This document shows, one piece after another, positions 34,266-49,093 of a stretch of 64,000 nucleotides of DNA. Positions within the stretch are counted from its first letter, which is position 1, and the number at the start of each line of letters is the position of its first letter. This DNA is from Erodium maritimum. Taxonomy: Eukaryota; Streptophyta; Magnoliopsida; Geraniales; Geraniaceae. Position numbers and translations under genes: made by a program. The stretch is taken from positions 40,689,039 to 40,753,038 of the forward strand of contig OY997590.1 of NCBI GenBank assembly GCA_963921825.1, read 5' to 3'. The notes under the pieces are model-generated. The model saw only the letters and a list, made by a program, of their open reading frames with translations, had not been told where the DNA came from and ran no database searches.

Positions 34266-35390
34266 AACGGTAAACAACACGTCACTAAACAATCTAGCCT
34301 AAGACCCTCGCTAGCTCCCAAGCATCGAGCATCCGGCTAGTACACATCCCGCTCAAGACCTGAAAGACAACAAGGTAAGGGGTGAGCTTTCGCTCAGTAG
34401 GAAAAGTAGTTAAGGTCATGAACATCAGTTCAATACCACGAGTAACTGTCCAGTTAGGGCATACTAGCAAAGTATAGCTAAAAACAACACCCACGGGACG
34501 AGTACCAACCCCCAATTACTCACATAAGACAATGCACAAAGCCAGCCAGCACACACAGAACACACAGCGTAACAACACATAACTTAGTACAGTCGTTCCC
34601 AACATCACCAGCTATCATAGCCCAACCCAATTATATCGTACCGGAACAAGAAGCATCGGTCCTGACATCTTCCGTCACGTAGACTCGGGGTAACATCCCA
34701 GATCGGAAATACCTCAGTCGGACATCTTCCCGGCACACAGACTCGGGGCATCATGCATACCAGACCGGCACATACCTCGGTCGTACGCCTTCCCGGACCA
34801 CAAAGCATCAGGTTATTGGTTAAACCGTCCTCGTCCTCGATACTCTACACCGACATACTCTCTCAGTGTAGGTATCATCCCGGACACACCTCCTCTTGGA
34901 ATACACCTCAAGAGAATAACACGCGTCACAATACCATAGTTCGACCACGGTATATCAACCGAGCCAACTCACCATGACACATAGATCGGTCTATCACTCA
35001 CCCGATCATATCACAATCAAAGGTTCACATCACATCAAACACGACATACTTGCCCACACATAGCCACAACATGTTGCACAGAGTATCTCATAATATGATT
35101 CTCAATCATATCGACACTTAGTCACACATCATGCATCTCAATCAAAGATCATGGCATCAAACAACACGCAACCCTAAGGCTCGACATGGCCATTCTACCA
35201 GCACGACAATTTCCTAGGAGATGAAAGTGATTAAACTAGTGAATCACATCCTACATGCAAACTAAGACCTTTCCGGTTATTATTATCAGCATACTAGTAA
35301 CTTTCCGTAATTAAACCGGTATTCGCTACGATCCCTACCTCAAAAGTAATCAAATCTCAGCTCCTAGCCACTGACGTCCTGGCTCGCTAC

Positions 35391-37046
35391 TGTTAGTCTT
35401 AGTGCCCGTAGTTCAATCCTAAATGTCCAAATGTATATATCATCGTTAGCAATAAAATTAAAGTGGCTTTATATTACTTATGCGTTGGAGTAATATATCG
35501 ATGTGTTCTCTGATCTATGCCCACCATGCGAATAGAACCATAGATCGAGATAGATCACACTCGATGGGTCCCTAGTCAACAAAGCTTCACTAGAAGCGAC
35601 TAGTATGAAAGATGGCTCTTTAAGGCTTACGTTCTGTTAGTCATTGGAATGAGATTCCGAAGTCTGATCATAGATATCATGTGGGACATGATATTGGACG
35701 ACCCGCCCTGAATATGTGCCATAGATTAAGTCATGAACATATTCAGTGTCGTAGCTTGTCATGTATCCTCAGACCAAGGAGTCTTTGTGATCGCTATGTA
35801 GTCAACAAATGAGTTTGACCTGAGCCCAACGTTGTCCGTAACAGGGCTTTCATAACGGCCAGGATTGGCTTGGGGACGGGCTACATGAGTGACACAAAAG
35901 GTGGTTAAGGGATTTATCCCTCATACTGAGGTATGGGAAAGATATCGGTTCTCGGCCGCTTGATCGAGAGTGACTGAAAGAATAGCATGACCATGCACAT
36001 GATACTGGGTATCATATCTTCAGTCATCTCACATATCAAGGAACGGTGATTGAGAATAATAAGGATGACGGCTCTATGCCTTATCTCAATCAGGATATCG
36101 GAGATAAAAGGAAAATGACAAGGATGACGGAAATGTTAGAATCGACAGGGTCGATTCGTTATGCAGTGTCAGGCAATACTAAAGTCTCGTTAGTCGCCAC
36201 TTAAATGGGATCAAGTAAAATGGGATTTTACGTTGATCTATTGACATGCATAAACCTAAGGGTCACACCGGAGGGTGAAACTCATTGACACATTTATGGA
36301 GAACGTCCAAAAGGTAGTTGTCTCGGGACATGACCAAAACTGGGTTTTGGGTCATGTGCTCGTAAGTCAATAGGACTTTACGGATCAAGACGAGGCTTGG
36401 AGTCTTGGGATTGATCGCGTCGGATAATGTTGGACATTTCCGGTATGGAAGGCTTGGAGGCGATGAGCGAATCACGGGACCTCATTGGATATGGCCACGG
36501 GCAACCAAGACCCATGGAACTAATTAATCAAGTCTTGATTAATTAGTACTAAGTAAGGAAGACAAGCATTAAGGTGTTGGTGATTCACCACCTAACTCAA
36601 TCTTGTCTAGCCATACTTTGTCCTATTTACACCTTACTTGACACCATACTTGTCTCATGCCTTTAGTTGGACAAGTATGAGTTTTGTTATGTTTAAGTCA
36701 TCTTTTTTCAACATAACAAACACAAGACAAGAATAGGAAACACAACTTCTCTCCCCCTTCCCTTGCAATTTCGGGTTTGGCAAGCTCCCACCTCCATTTT
36801 TGTGTTCTTGAGTCCTCAAAGAGAAGAACTACGTGGCTTTGATTCCCATGTGGATACATAGGCATCTTGGAGACTCAAGTCAATCATTCGTTACCCGGTG
36901 TTCTTGTTTTGGTAAGAAATATTGCTGAATTTTTCTCTTGTGAATCCATTCTTTGTTAGTTGTTTCATGGTTTGAATCGTCTCTTTGTTTTCATTGATTT
37001 TCCGCAGCGAGTTGGTTCATCTCGAACCCTACCTCGAGACCCAACA
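35391..37046 (+). repeat. 5' LTR of the outer copia element
   Basis: TGTTAGTCTTAGTGCC...GAGACCCAACA, 1656 bp. It is followed by the primer site TGGTATCAGAGC at 37048-37059 (initiator tRNA-Met type). Confidence 0.94.
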
Positions 37047-37047
37047 G

Positions 37048-37059
37048 TGGTATCAGAGC
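37048..37059 (+). other. primer-binding site of the outer copia element
   Basis: TGGTATCAGAGC, a full match to the plant initiator tRNA-Met type site, lies one base after the LTR. A leader of about 1.5 kb without long frames follows. Confidence 0.85.
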
Positions 37060-38574
37060 CGTGCTACCTTCGGGATTCACAAGACGATGTTCAAAGTTTC
37101 GGTTTTGCTTGAAAGTTTCGTTTTTGGCATGTTGTTTTGCTAAATTGTTTGATAACATGTTTTGAATTCTTGTTTATGGATTTAATGCACGTAAAATGAA
37201 TTTTTGAAAATTATTTCAAATCTGGAAATTTTGTAAAAAATTTGATTTTTTGGGCCTCGGGAGCGGGACTCTCGGGGAGCCGAAACCGGGACCGAATGGG
37301 GCTCCGTTGGACGGAGCTAGGCCAAACATATTTTATGGTTGATATGCCAAGGCTAAACCGTTTTGTTAGTTATGACGAGTTTGGAACCGTCATGACTAAC
37401 TCGAAGATCAAATGTTCAAAAGTTTCATTTTTGAACGGTTTCGATAAACCGAGCATCAAAAATTTTCGAAACTTGGCTTTTAAATAAAACCGGAAAATCA
37501 CATGATGTTTGATAACATGCTTGTTTGATAACACGATGTGTGATGTGATGTTGGCATGGTGTACATAATAGCCCCAAGCTCGATTTAATTATCTATAGAG
37601 TTAGCGTGTAATTATTCTTTCAAGGTGTGGTCGTCGAACCACTTGTTTGTAATATTTATTTATTCCAGACCTGCGAGTTGTGTATTAAATTGTAATATTT
37701 TACTCAAGACGAAGAAAGGGCGAAAAGGTCATTTGGTGGCTTTTCGGGGTGTTGGCATCGGCTTGGAGTCGGTGGAGCTCAAGATGCTAGTGGGAGTTAG
37801 TTTAGGGGGCTATTATGTGCACATTTATCGCTTTATGCTTGGTTTAGTTTATGCATGATTAATTCTATGTGTTTTAGAATTGCATGCTTAACTTTATTTA
37901 CCGAACATATCACCTCACATGCAAAGATAAAATTGGAATTTTAATCCTTGTGTGTGAGCCCTTAGAATCATCATTACATTGGATGTAGTTAACGGGTTCG
38001 AAGGAAGAATTACATTGGATGTAATTTGAGTCATCATTGCATTTGGAATGTAGTTGATGTGCTCATCGCATCTAGGATGTGTCAAAGTTTTAAACACAAT
38101 CGGACAAGTAAAAACGGGTCATGTCCGATACCTCCCAATTATCAACACCTTACTACCTCCCCGTCCTATGGGTGTCGTGCGCATTAGCGGAGCATCCATG
38201 GGAAAGCGGGGTAGTAGGTTTGGACGACATATGTGGGTCTCGTGCGCATTAGCGGAGCACCTACATAGTGACGAGCCATAGTTGAGAATTGGTGGACCCG
38301 ACTACGATTCTCAGCCTGAGGTTGAGCTAGGGTAACAGATAGGGTAAGACGTGTACATAAGTACATACCCTAGCCAAGAGTCATATTGGATGTGATTGGA
38401 TGGAGTCCTACCTACATAGCTCGATTAAGTGGTGAGCATTAGTTCAGCTTAATCGAGTGAATCAAGGATCTTGGTTTCAGATTCTAAGGGTTTAGAATTG
38501 ATTGTTGGTGTTTAAGCTTGATGTTCATAAAATTTATTCAGTTTATTGATTGAATTTTATCTGTTGTAGATCAA

Positions 38575-41500
38575 ATGGAAAATTCAGCGAACATTAATAG
38601 TTTGTCATTAAAAACCATTCTTGACAGGGTCAAGCTAAATGGGACAAACTATTTGGACTGGTACATAATTTTGAGGATAGTCCTCAAGTCTGAACGCAAA
38701 GAATATGTCCTTGACAAGGCTGTCTCTAAGACCATATCAGAGTTACATGAAGTGTCATTAACTGCTGAGAAGAATATATCAGGGATCTGGGATCCAAGGA
38801 TATTCTGATGGTCAACAAGGGAATCGGAAGTGGCAAGGGTGGAGCCCATGCGCACTTGGCAGGAAAGATTAGACACCTGAGAATGTCTGCTTCTACTGCC
38901 AACAGCCTGGTCATTGGAACCGGGATTACAGGAAGTTCACGGCTGATCTGAAGAAGGGCAGTGGGACTGCGCCTTCATCAAATAGCCTGGATGATCTGAA
39001 GAAGGGCAGTAGGACTGTGCCTTCCTCAGGAAACCTGGATGATCTAAGGAAGGGCGGTGGGACCGTGCCTTCATCCGGTATTAACTCTATAGAGCTACAT
39101 CTCTCTACTTCCAAAGATTCATGGGTATTAGATATCAGGACTGAATCTCACACATGCACTAATATATGGTGGTTGAAAGTAGGAGAGGTTTGGAAAGCAC
39201 GAAGTGGACCTCAGAGTTGTGGAAACTGATGTAGGATCCATGAGTCTTTTTTTGCCAAGTGTCCTTGTCTTAGTATTGTATAATTTATATTGCATACATA
39301 CTTTTAGTAGGAATATTATATCTGTATCCGTGTTTGACAAGGAAGGATATAATGTTAATATTGGAAATGGAGTTTTCAATGTTCTATGCAATGATATGTT
39401 TTATACCAGTACTGACTTGGTTGGAGGATTGTACATATTAGATATGGGTAACAATGCCTCAAGTTCTATATATTACGTTAATACCAAGAGGTCTAAATCC
39501 AACGATTTAAACCTAACTCTATTATGGCATTGTCATTTGGGCCGCATAAACAAGAAGCGCCTATCAGCACTTCAGAAGTGCGGGCTTTCAGGTTCATTCG
39601 AATTCCATTCGATCGATAGGTGCAAGGTTTGTTTGATGGGAAAAATGACTAAAGTGCCCTTTATCGATCGCGATGAAAGGGCGGGTGAATTTTGGGGCTG
39701 ATACACTCGAATGTGTGTAGACCAATAACTTCACTTACCAGGAGGGGTTTTAGCTACTTTATCACATTTACTTATGGTTACAGTAAATATGGTTATGTCT
39801 ATTCGCCGAGACATAAGTCTGAAGCTTTTGATAAATTCAAAGAGTTTAAGACTAAAGTAGAAAACCAACTCGACAAAGGTATTAAGGCACTTCGATTGGA
39901 TCGAGGTGGAAAATACTTGACCATAGAGTTATTAGATCATCTAAAAGAGAATGGGATCCTTTTGGAATAGACTCCTCCTGGGACACTGTAGTTGAAAGAT
40001 GTAGCCAAACGGAGAAATCGGACATTTTAGACAATGGTCCGTTCCATGATTAGTTGGACTGATCTCCCAATCTCTTTCTGGGGTTATGCTCTAGAGACGA
40101 CCGCATTCATAGTGAATCGGGCTTCGACGAAGGGTGTGGAAGGGACACCATTTTAAAAATGGTACGGGATGATGCCCGCTTTGTCCTTCCTAAAGATTTG
40201 TGGTTGCGAGGCTTATGTGAAACATCTGGTTTCGACTAAGCTCGAACCAAGATCTGAGATGGTATCCCAAAACGACAAGGGGATACTACTTCTACAATCC
40301 CAGTGAGAACATGGTGTTCGTCGCTTGTGGTGGGGTCTTTATGGAAAAGGAGTTTTGTTTCCAAAGACTTCATTGGGAGGACTGTGCATCTCGAAGAAAT
40401 TCAGGATGGTACAGATCTGTCTAAACCAATTGACAACCCAGTAGAAAGGAGCCAGAGATTGTCGTAGAGTAAGAAACAATTCCTATTACAATTCCGAAAG
40501 GTTCAAGGCGATTTGAAAGGATCAATCTTCCACCTCCAAGATATGGTATCCGGAGGTGACAATGAAGTCATGGTGGATCACGATGACCCAGCCACCTTTC
40601 AAGAAGTCGTGGATGTGCCCGACTCCGAGTTATGGCTAGGAGCCATGAGGGAGGAAATGCAATCCATGTCGGACAACCGAGTCTGGGAACTGGTTGATCC
40701 CATCAATGGTGTGAGGACCATCGGATGCAAATGGATCTTCAAGGTGAAGATGGACATGGATGGCAACCCTCTAACCTACAAAGCTCAACTGGTGGCGAAA
40801 GGATATAGGCAGATCCAATGGATTGACTATGAGGAAACCTTCTCCATAGTGGCTATGGTCAAAATCGATCCAAATTCTTCTTGACATAACTGCGTATCAT
40901 AATTACGAGATATGGAAAGTGGATGTCAAAACCGCATTCCTAAATGGAATTTTGACTGCGTACATTTGTATGTCTCGGCCCAAAGGTTTTGATGATCCGA
41001 AGAATAAGGGAAAGATTTATAAGTTGTTGAAATCCATTTATGAATTGAAACGAACTTCTCGGAGTTGGATCCTTCGTTTTGATGAAGCTGTAATTGGATT
41101 TGGCTTAATCAAGAACGAGGATGAATCTTGTGTTTATAAGAAGGCTAGTGGGAGCAAGATTACCTTTCTGGTTCTCATTGAAAATGACATCCCAACCTTG
41201 CACGAGACTTAAGCTTTGTTGAGGAAGTGTTTTTCAATAAATGACTTAGGCGATGCTTCTTATATCTTAGGGATTAAGATATGTAGAGATCGCACCAAGA
41301 GGGTCTTGGATTTAAGTCAGGGAACCTATGTGAACAAGGCATTGAGTAGGTTCTTAATGCTCGATTCAAAGAAAGTACTCTTACCCACTAGTCATTGCAT
41401 CTATCTCAGCAAGACTCGGTGTCCTAAGACAACTGATGAGCTGAAAAGGATGATGAGAATCATATGCGCCTGGGGGCAGGATCGATCATATATGCCATGA

Positions 41501-42000
41501 CATGTATGAGACCGGACGTCTCGTAAGCCTTATGTTGTACCAGTAGACATCATTCTAACCAGGGGAAAGATGATGTTGAACTAGTCGTCGAAGGATGAGT
41601 AGACGCTAGTTTTCCAAGACAAATCCAGATGACTTTAGAAGTCAGTCAGGATATGTGTTTACGCTGAATGGCAGAGCTTTATCTGGGAGAGCGTAAAGCA
41701 AGATACCATTGTTGAATCTACGACAGAGGCCAAGTACATGGATGCTGCAGAGGCAGCTAAGGAGGCTATGTGGATTTGGAAATTTATGGCAGGGCTGGGT
41801 GTTATTAAAAACCCATCCAGCCCGGTGAATCCATTTTGCAACAACACAAGAGCCATTGCGCAAGCTAAAAGCCCAGATCGCATAACAAATCCAAACATGT
41901 ACTGCGGCGTATCCACCTCATCAGAGAAATACTGAACTGAGGTGAAGTGACGATAACCTATATTGCAACAAATGATAACATAGCCAACCCTTTGACTAAG
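38575..42000 (+). pseudogene. copia gag-pol remnant (outer element)
   Basis: In order: a gag region starting at the ATG at 38575 (KLNGTNYLDWYIIL, then a zinc-knuckle-like CFYCQQPGHWNRD near 38890-38930); a pre-integrase zinc region (LLWHCHLGRINKKRLS and CKVCLMGKMTK near 39520-39650); the integrase core (RGFSYFITFTYGYSKYGYV, LRLDRGGKYLT, near 39740-39930); reverse transcriptase (GCKWIFKVKMDMDG near 40727, VDVKTAFLNG near 40918, KSIYELKRTSRSW near 41030); and RNase H (ESTTEAKYMDAAEAAKEAMW near 41715-41775). Fossil with many breaks. Confidence 0.88.
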
Positions 42001-42086
42001 GCAGTGTCACTGCCTGAACATGTTAGACATGTAAAGTCGATGGGGACATATTGGAGTTTAGATTGGAACTAGGGCAAGTGAGAGAT

Positions 42087-42318
42087 TGTTAGTCTTAGTG
42101 CCTGTAGTTCAATACTAAATGTCCAAATGTATATATCATCGTTAGCAATAAAATTAAAGCGGCTTTATATTACTTATGTGTTGGAGTAATATATCGATGT
42201 GTGCTCTGATCTATGCCCACCATGTGAATAGAACCATAGATCGAGATAGATCACACTCGATGGGTCCCTAGTCAACAAAGCTTCACTAGAAGCGACTAGT
42301 ATGAAAGATGGTCTTTAA
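42087..42318 (+). repeat. 3' LTR of the outer copia element, first part
   Basis: It starts TGTTAGTCTTAGTGCC after the purine-rich AGGGCAAGTGAGAGA. It is cut at TTTAA (42314-42318), where the inner copia element inserted. Confidence 0.92.
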
Positions 42319-44006
42319 TGTTGGGTCTCGAGGTAAGGTTGGAGATGAACCAACTCGCAGCGGAAAATCAATGAAAACCAAGAGACAATTAGAACCATGA
42401 AACAACTAACAAAGAATGGATTAACAAGAGAAAAATTCAGCACTAGTTCTTACCAAAACAAGAACACCGGTTAACGAATGATTGGCTTGAGTCTCCAAGA
42501 CGCCTACGTATCCACATGGGAATCAAAGCCACGTAGTTCTTCTCTTTGAGGACTCAAGAACACAAAAATGGAGGAGGAAACTAGCCAAACCCGAAATGGC
42601 CATGGAAGAGGGAGAGAAAATGTGTTTCCTATTCTTGTCTTGTGTTTGTTATGTTGAAAAAAGATGACTTAAACATAACAAAACCCATACTTGTCCAACT
42701 AAAGGCATGGGACAAGTATGGTGTCAAGTAAGGTGTAAATAGGACAAAGTATGGCAAGACAAGATTGGGTTAGGTGGTGAATCACCAACACCTTAATCCT
42801 TGTCTTGCTTACTTAGTACTAATTAATCAAGACTTGATTAATTAGTTCCATGGGCCTTGGTTGCATGGGCCTTTCATGGGCCTCTTGGAACATGGCCCGT
42901 GACCATTTCCAACGAGGTCCCGTGATTCGCTCATCGCCTCCATGCCTTCCATACCGGAAATGTCCAACATTATCCGACGCGATCAATCCCAAGACTCCAA
43001 GCCTTGTCTCGATCCGTAAAGTCCTATTCACTTACGGGCACATGACCCAAAACCCAGTTTTGGTCATGTCCCGAGACAACTCCCTTTTGGCCATTCTCCA
43101 TAAATGTGTCAATGAGTTTCATCCTCCGGTGTGACCCTTAGGTTTATGCATGTCAATAGATCAACGTAAAATCCCATTTTACTTGATCCTATTTAAGTGG
43201 CAACTAACGAGACTTTAGTATTGCCCGACATTACATAACGAATCGACCCTGTCGATTCTAACCTTTCCGTCGTCCCTGTCATTATCCTTTTATCTCCGAT
43301 ATCCTGATTGAGATAAGGCATAGAGCCGTCATCCTTATTATTCTCAATCACCGTTCCTTGATATGTGAGATGACTGAAGATATGATACCCAGTATCATGT
43401 GCATGGCCATGCTATTCTTCCAGTCACTCTCGATCAAGTGGCCGAGAACCGATATCTTTCCCATACCTTAGTATGAGGGATAAATCCCTTAGCCGTCTTT
43501 CGTGTCACTCATGTAGCCCGTCCCCAAGCCAATCCTGGCCGTTATGGAAGCCCTGTTACGGACAACGTTAGGCTCAGGTCAAACTCAGTTGTTGACTACA
43601 TAGCGATCACAAAGACTCCTTGGTCTAAGGATACATGACAAGCTACAACACTGAATATGTTCATGACTTAATCTATGGCACATATTCAGGGCGGGTCGTC
43701 CAATATCATGTCCCACATGATATCTATGATCAGACTCCGGAATCCCATTCCAATGACTAACAGAACGTAAGCCATAAAGAGCCATCTTTCATACTAGTCG
43801 CTTCTAGTGAAGCTTTGTTGACTAGGGACCCATCGAGTGTGATCTATCTCGATCTATGGTTCTATTCGCATGGTGAGCATAGATCAGAGCACACATCGAT
43901 ATATTACTCCAACACATAAGTAATATAAAGCCGCTTTAATTTTATTGCTAACGATGATATATACATTTGGACATTTAGGATTGAACTACGGGCACTAAGA
44001 CTAACA
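42319..44006 (-). repeat. LTR (3' on the minus strand) of the inner copia element
   Basis: On the + strand it starts TGTTGGGTCTCGAGG and ends GGCACTAAGACTAACA. It is 1688 bp, the same length as its partner at 49094-50781. Confidence 0.95.
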
Positions 44007-44089
44007 ATCTCCCACTTGCCCTAGTTCCAATCTAAACTCCAATATGTCCCCATCGACTTTACATGTCTAACATGTTCAGGCAGTGACAC

Positions 44090-47000
44090 TGCCTTAGTCA
44101 AAGGGTTGGCTATGTTATCATCTATTGCAATATCGGTTATCTTCACTTCACCTCAGTTCAGTATTTATCTGATGAGGTGGATACGCCGCAGTACATGTTT
44201 GGATTTGTTATGCGATCTAGGCTTTTAGCTTGCGCAATGGCCCTTGTGTTGTCGCAAAATGGATTCACCGGACTGGATGGGTTTTTAATTACACCCAGCC
44301 CTGCCATGAATTTCCAAATCCACATAGCCTCCTTAGCTGCCTCTGCAGCATCCATGTACTTGGCCTCTGTCGTAGATTCGGCAATGGTATCTTGCTTTAC
44401 GCTTTCCCAGCTAAAGCTCTGCCATTCAGCGTAAACACATATCCTGATTGACTTCTAAAGTCATCTGGATTTGTCTTGGAAAACTAGCGTCTACTCATCC
44501 TTCGACGACTAGTTCAGCATCATCTTTCCCCCAGGTTAGAATGATGTCTACTGGTACAACATAAGGCTTACGAGACGTCTGGTCTCATACATGTCATGGC
44601 ATATATGATCGATCCTACCCCCAGGCGCATAGGATTCTCATCATCCTTTTCAGCTCATCAGGTGTCTTAGGACACTAAGTCTTGCTGAGATGAATGCCAT
44701 GACTAGTGGGTAAGAGTCCTTTCTTTGAATCGAGCATTAAGAACCTACTCAATGCCTTGTTCACATAGGTTCCCTGACTTAAATCCAAGACCCTCTTGGT
44801 GCGATCTCTACATATCTTAATCCTTAAGATATGAGAAGCATCGCCTAAGTCCTTTATTGAAAAACACTTCCTCAACCAAGCTTTAGTCTCGTGCAAGGTT
44901 GGGATGTCGTTTTCAATGAGAACCAGAAAGGTAATATTGCTCCCACTAGCCTTCTTATAAACGCAAGATTCATCCTCGTTCTTGATTAAGCCAAATCCAA
45001 TTACAGCTTCATCAAAACGAAGGATCCAACTCCGAGAAGTTCGTTTCAATCCATAAATGGATTTCAACAACTTATAAATCTTTCCCTTATTCTTCGGATC
45101 GTCAAAACCTTTGGGCCGAGACATACAAACGTACTCAGTCAAATTTCCATTTAGGAAAGCGGTTTTGACATCCACTTGCCATATCTCGTAATTATGATAC
45201 GCAGTTATGTCAAGAAGAATTTGGATCGATTTTGACCATAGCCACTAAGGAGAAGGTTTCCTCATAGTCAATCCATTGGATCTGCCTATAACCTTTCGCC
45301 ACCAGTTGAGCTTTGTAGGTCAGAGGGTTGCCGTCCATGTCCATCTTCACCTTGAAGATCCATTTGCATCCTATGGTCCTCACACCATTGATGGGATCAA
45401 CCGGTTCCCAGACTCGGTTGTCCGACATGGATTGCATTTCCTCCCTCATGGCTCCCAGCCATAACTCGGAGTTGGGCCCATCCACGACTTCCTGAAAGGT
45501 GGCTGGATCATCGTGATCCACCATGACTTCATTGTCACCTCCGGATACCATATCTTGGAGGTGGAAGATTGATCCTTTCAAATCGCCTTGGACCTTCCGG
45601 AATTGTAACAGGAATTGGTTCTTACTCTACGACAATCTCTGGCTCCTTTCTACTGGGTTGCCAATTGGTTTAGACAGATCTGTACCATCCTGAATTTCTT
45701 CGAGATGCACAGTCCTCCCAATGACGTCTTTGGAAACAAAACTTCTTTTCCATAAAGACCCCACCCCAAGCGACGAACACCATGTTCTCACTGGGATTGT
45801 AGAAATAGTATCCCCTTGTTGCTTTGGGATACCACACGAAGGTGCATATCTCAGATCTTGGTTCGAGCTTAGTCGAAACCAAATGTTTCACATAAGCCTC
45901 GCAACCACAAATCTTTAGGAAGGACAAAGCGGGCATCATCCCGTACCATTTTTAAAATGGTGTCCATTCCACACCATTCGTCGAAGCCCGATTCACTATG
46001 AATGCGGTCGTCTCTAGAGCAAAACCCCTAAAAGAGATTGGGAGATCAGTCCAACTAATCATGGAACAGACCATTGTCTAACAATGTCCGATTTCTCCGT
46101 TTGGCTACACCTTTCAACTACAGTGACCTAGGAGGAGTCCATTTCAAAAGGATCCCATTCTCTTTTAGATGATCTAATAACTCTGTGGTCAAGTATTTTC
46201 CACCTCGATCCAATCGAAGTGCCTTAATACCTTTGTCGAGCTGGTTTTCTACTATAGTCTTAAACTCTTTGAATTTATCAAAAGCTTCAGACTTATGTCT
46301 CACCGAAGAGACATAACCATATTTACTGTAATCATCAGTAAATGTGATAAAGTAGTTAAAACCCCTCCTGGCAAGTGAACTTATTGGTCTACACACATTC
46401 GAGTGTATCAGCCCCAATAATTCACCCGCCCTTTCATCGCGATCGATAAAGGGCACTTTAGTCATTTTGCCCATCAAACAAACCTTGCACCTATCGATCG
46501 AATGGAATTCGAATGAACCTGAAAGCCCGCACTTCTGAAGTGTTGATAGGCGCTTCTTGTTTATGCGACCCAAATGACAGTACCATAACAGAGTTAGGTT
46601 TAAATCGTTGGATTTAGACCTCTTGGTATTAACGGAATATATAGAACTTGAGGCATTGTTACCCATATCTAATATGTACAATCCTCCAACCATGTCAGTA
46701 CTGGTATAAAACATATCATTGCATAGAACATTGAAAACTCCATTTCCAATATTAACATTATATCCTTCCTTGTCAAACACGGATACAGATATAATATTCC
46801 TACTAAAAGTAGGTATGCAATATACATTATACAATACTAAGACAAGGCCTCTTGGCAAAGCAAGACTCATGGATCCTACAGCAGTTGCCACAACTCTGAG
46901 GTCCATTTCGTGCTTTCCAAATCTCTCCTACTTTCAGCCACCATATATTAGTGCATGTGTGAGATTCAGTCATGGTATCTAATACCCATGAATCTTTGGA

Positions 47001-47536
47001 AGTAGAGAGATGTAGCTCTATAGAGTTAATACCGAATGAAGGCACGGTCCCACCGCCCTTCCTTAGATCATCCAGGTTTCCTGATGAAGGCGCAGTCCTA
47101 CTGCCCTTCTTCAGATCATCCAGGCTATTTGATGAAGGCGCAGTCCCACTGCCCTTCTTCAGATCAGCCGTGAACTTCCTGTAATCCCGGTTCCAATGAC
47201 CAGGCTGTTGGCAGTAGAAGCAGACATTCTCAAGTGTCTCATCTTTCCTGCCAAGTGCGCATGGGCCCAGCCCTTGCCACTTCCAATTCCCTTGTTGACC
47301 ATCAGAATATCCTTGGATCCCAGATCCCTGAGATATTCTTCTCAGCAGCTGATGACACTTCATGTAACTCTGATATGGTCTTAGAGACAGCCTTGTCAAG
47401 GACATATTCTTTGCGTTCAGACTTGAGGACTATCCTCAAAAATTCTGTACCAGTCCAAATAGTTTGTCCCATTTAGCTTGACCCTGTCAAGAATGGTTTT
47501 TAATGACAAACTATTAATGTTCGCTGAATTTGCCAT
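44090..47536 (-). pseudogene. copia gag-pol remnant (inner element)
   Basis: Read on the minus strand from about 47536: gag (zinc-knuckle-like CFYCQQPGHWNRD near 47220-47180); a pre-integrase zinc region (LLWYCHLGRINKKRLS and CKVCLMGKMTK, near 46590-46460); the integrase core (RGFNYFITFTDDYSKYGYV, LRLDRGGKYLT, near 46370-46180); reverse transcriptase (GCKWIFKVKMDMDG near 45370, MDVKTAFLNGNLTEYVC near 45175, KSIYGLKRTSRSW near 45060); and RNase H (AAEAAKEAMWIWKFMAGLGV near 44350). It is closely similar to the outer element and shares several of its breaks. Fossil. Confidence 0.88.
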
Positions 47537-49080
47537 TTGATCTACAACAGATAAAATTCAATCAGTAAACTGAATAAATTTTATGAAGATCAAGCTTAAA
47601 CACCAACAATCAATTCTAAACCTTTAGAATCTGAAACCAAGATCCTTGATTCACTCGATTAAGCTGAACTAATGCTCACCACTTAATCGAGCTATGTAGG
47701 TAGGAATCCATCCAATCACATCCAATGTGACTCCTGGCTAGGGTATGTACTTATGTACACGACTTACCCTATCTGTTACCCTAGCTCAACCTCAGGCTAA
47801 GAATCGTAGTCGGGTCCACCAATTTTCAACTATGGCTCGTCACTATGTAGGTGCTCCGCTAATGCGCACGACACCCACATATGTCGTCCAAACCTACTAC
47901 CCCGCTTCCCCATGGATGCTCCGCTAATGCGCACGACACCCATAGGACGGGGAGGTAGTAAGGTGTTGATTATTGGGAGGTATCGGACATGACCCGCTTT
48001 TACTTGTCCAGTTGTGTTCAAAACTTTGGCACATCCTAGATGCGATGAGCACATCAACTACATTCCAAATGCAATGATGCCTCAAATTACATCCAATGTA
48101 ATTCTTCCTTTGAACCCGTCAACTACATCCAATGCAATGACGGTTCTAAGGGTTCACACACAAGGATTAAAATTCCAATTTTATCTTTGCATGTGAGGTG
48201 ATATGCTCGGTAAATAAAGTTAAGCATGCAATTCTAAAACACATAGAATTAATCATGCATAAACTAAACCAAGCATAAAGCGATAAATGTGCACATAATA
48301 GCCCCCTAAACTAACTCCCACTAGCTTCTTGAGCTCCACCGACTCCAAGCCGATGCCAACACCCGAAAAGCCACCAAATGACCTTTTCGCCCTTTCTTCG
48401 TCTTGAGTAAAATATTACAATTTAATACACGACTCGCAGGTCGGGAATAAATAAATATTACAAACAAGTGGTTCGACGACCACACCTTGAAAGAATAATT
48501 ACACGTTACCTCTAACGGCTCGCAGGCCGTGAAAAGCGATAAATAATTAAATCGAGCTCGGGGCTATTATGTACACCATGCCAACATCACATCACACATC
48601 GTGTTATCAAACAAGCATGTTATCAAACATCATGTGATTTTCCGGTTTTAATTAATAGCCAAGTTTCGAAAATTTTTGATGCTCGGTTTATCGAAACCGT
48701 TCAAAAATGAAACTTTTGAACATTTGATCTTCGAGTTCGTCATGACGGTTCCAAACTCGTCATAACTAACAAAACGGTTTAGCCTTGGCATATCAACCAT
48801 CCAATGGTCATGCTTGGCCTAGCTCCGTCCAACGGAGCCCCGTTCGGTCCCGGTTTCGGCTCCCCGAGAGTCCCGCTCCCGAGACCCGAAAAATCAAATT
48901 TTTTTTCAAAATTTCCAGATTTGAAATAATTTTCAAAAATTCATTTTACATGCATTAAATCCATAAACAATAATTTAAAACATGTTATCAAACAATTTAG
49001 CAAAACAACATGCCAAAAACGAAACTTTCAAGCAAAACCGAAACTTTGAACACCGTCTTGTGAATCCCGAAGGTAGCACG

Positions 49081-49092
49081 GCTCTGATACCA
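49081..49092 (-). other. primer-binding site of the inner copia element
   Basis: TGGTATCAGAGC on the minus strand, one base after the 5' LTR (49094-50781). Confidence 0.85.
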
Positions 49093-49093
49093 C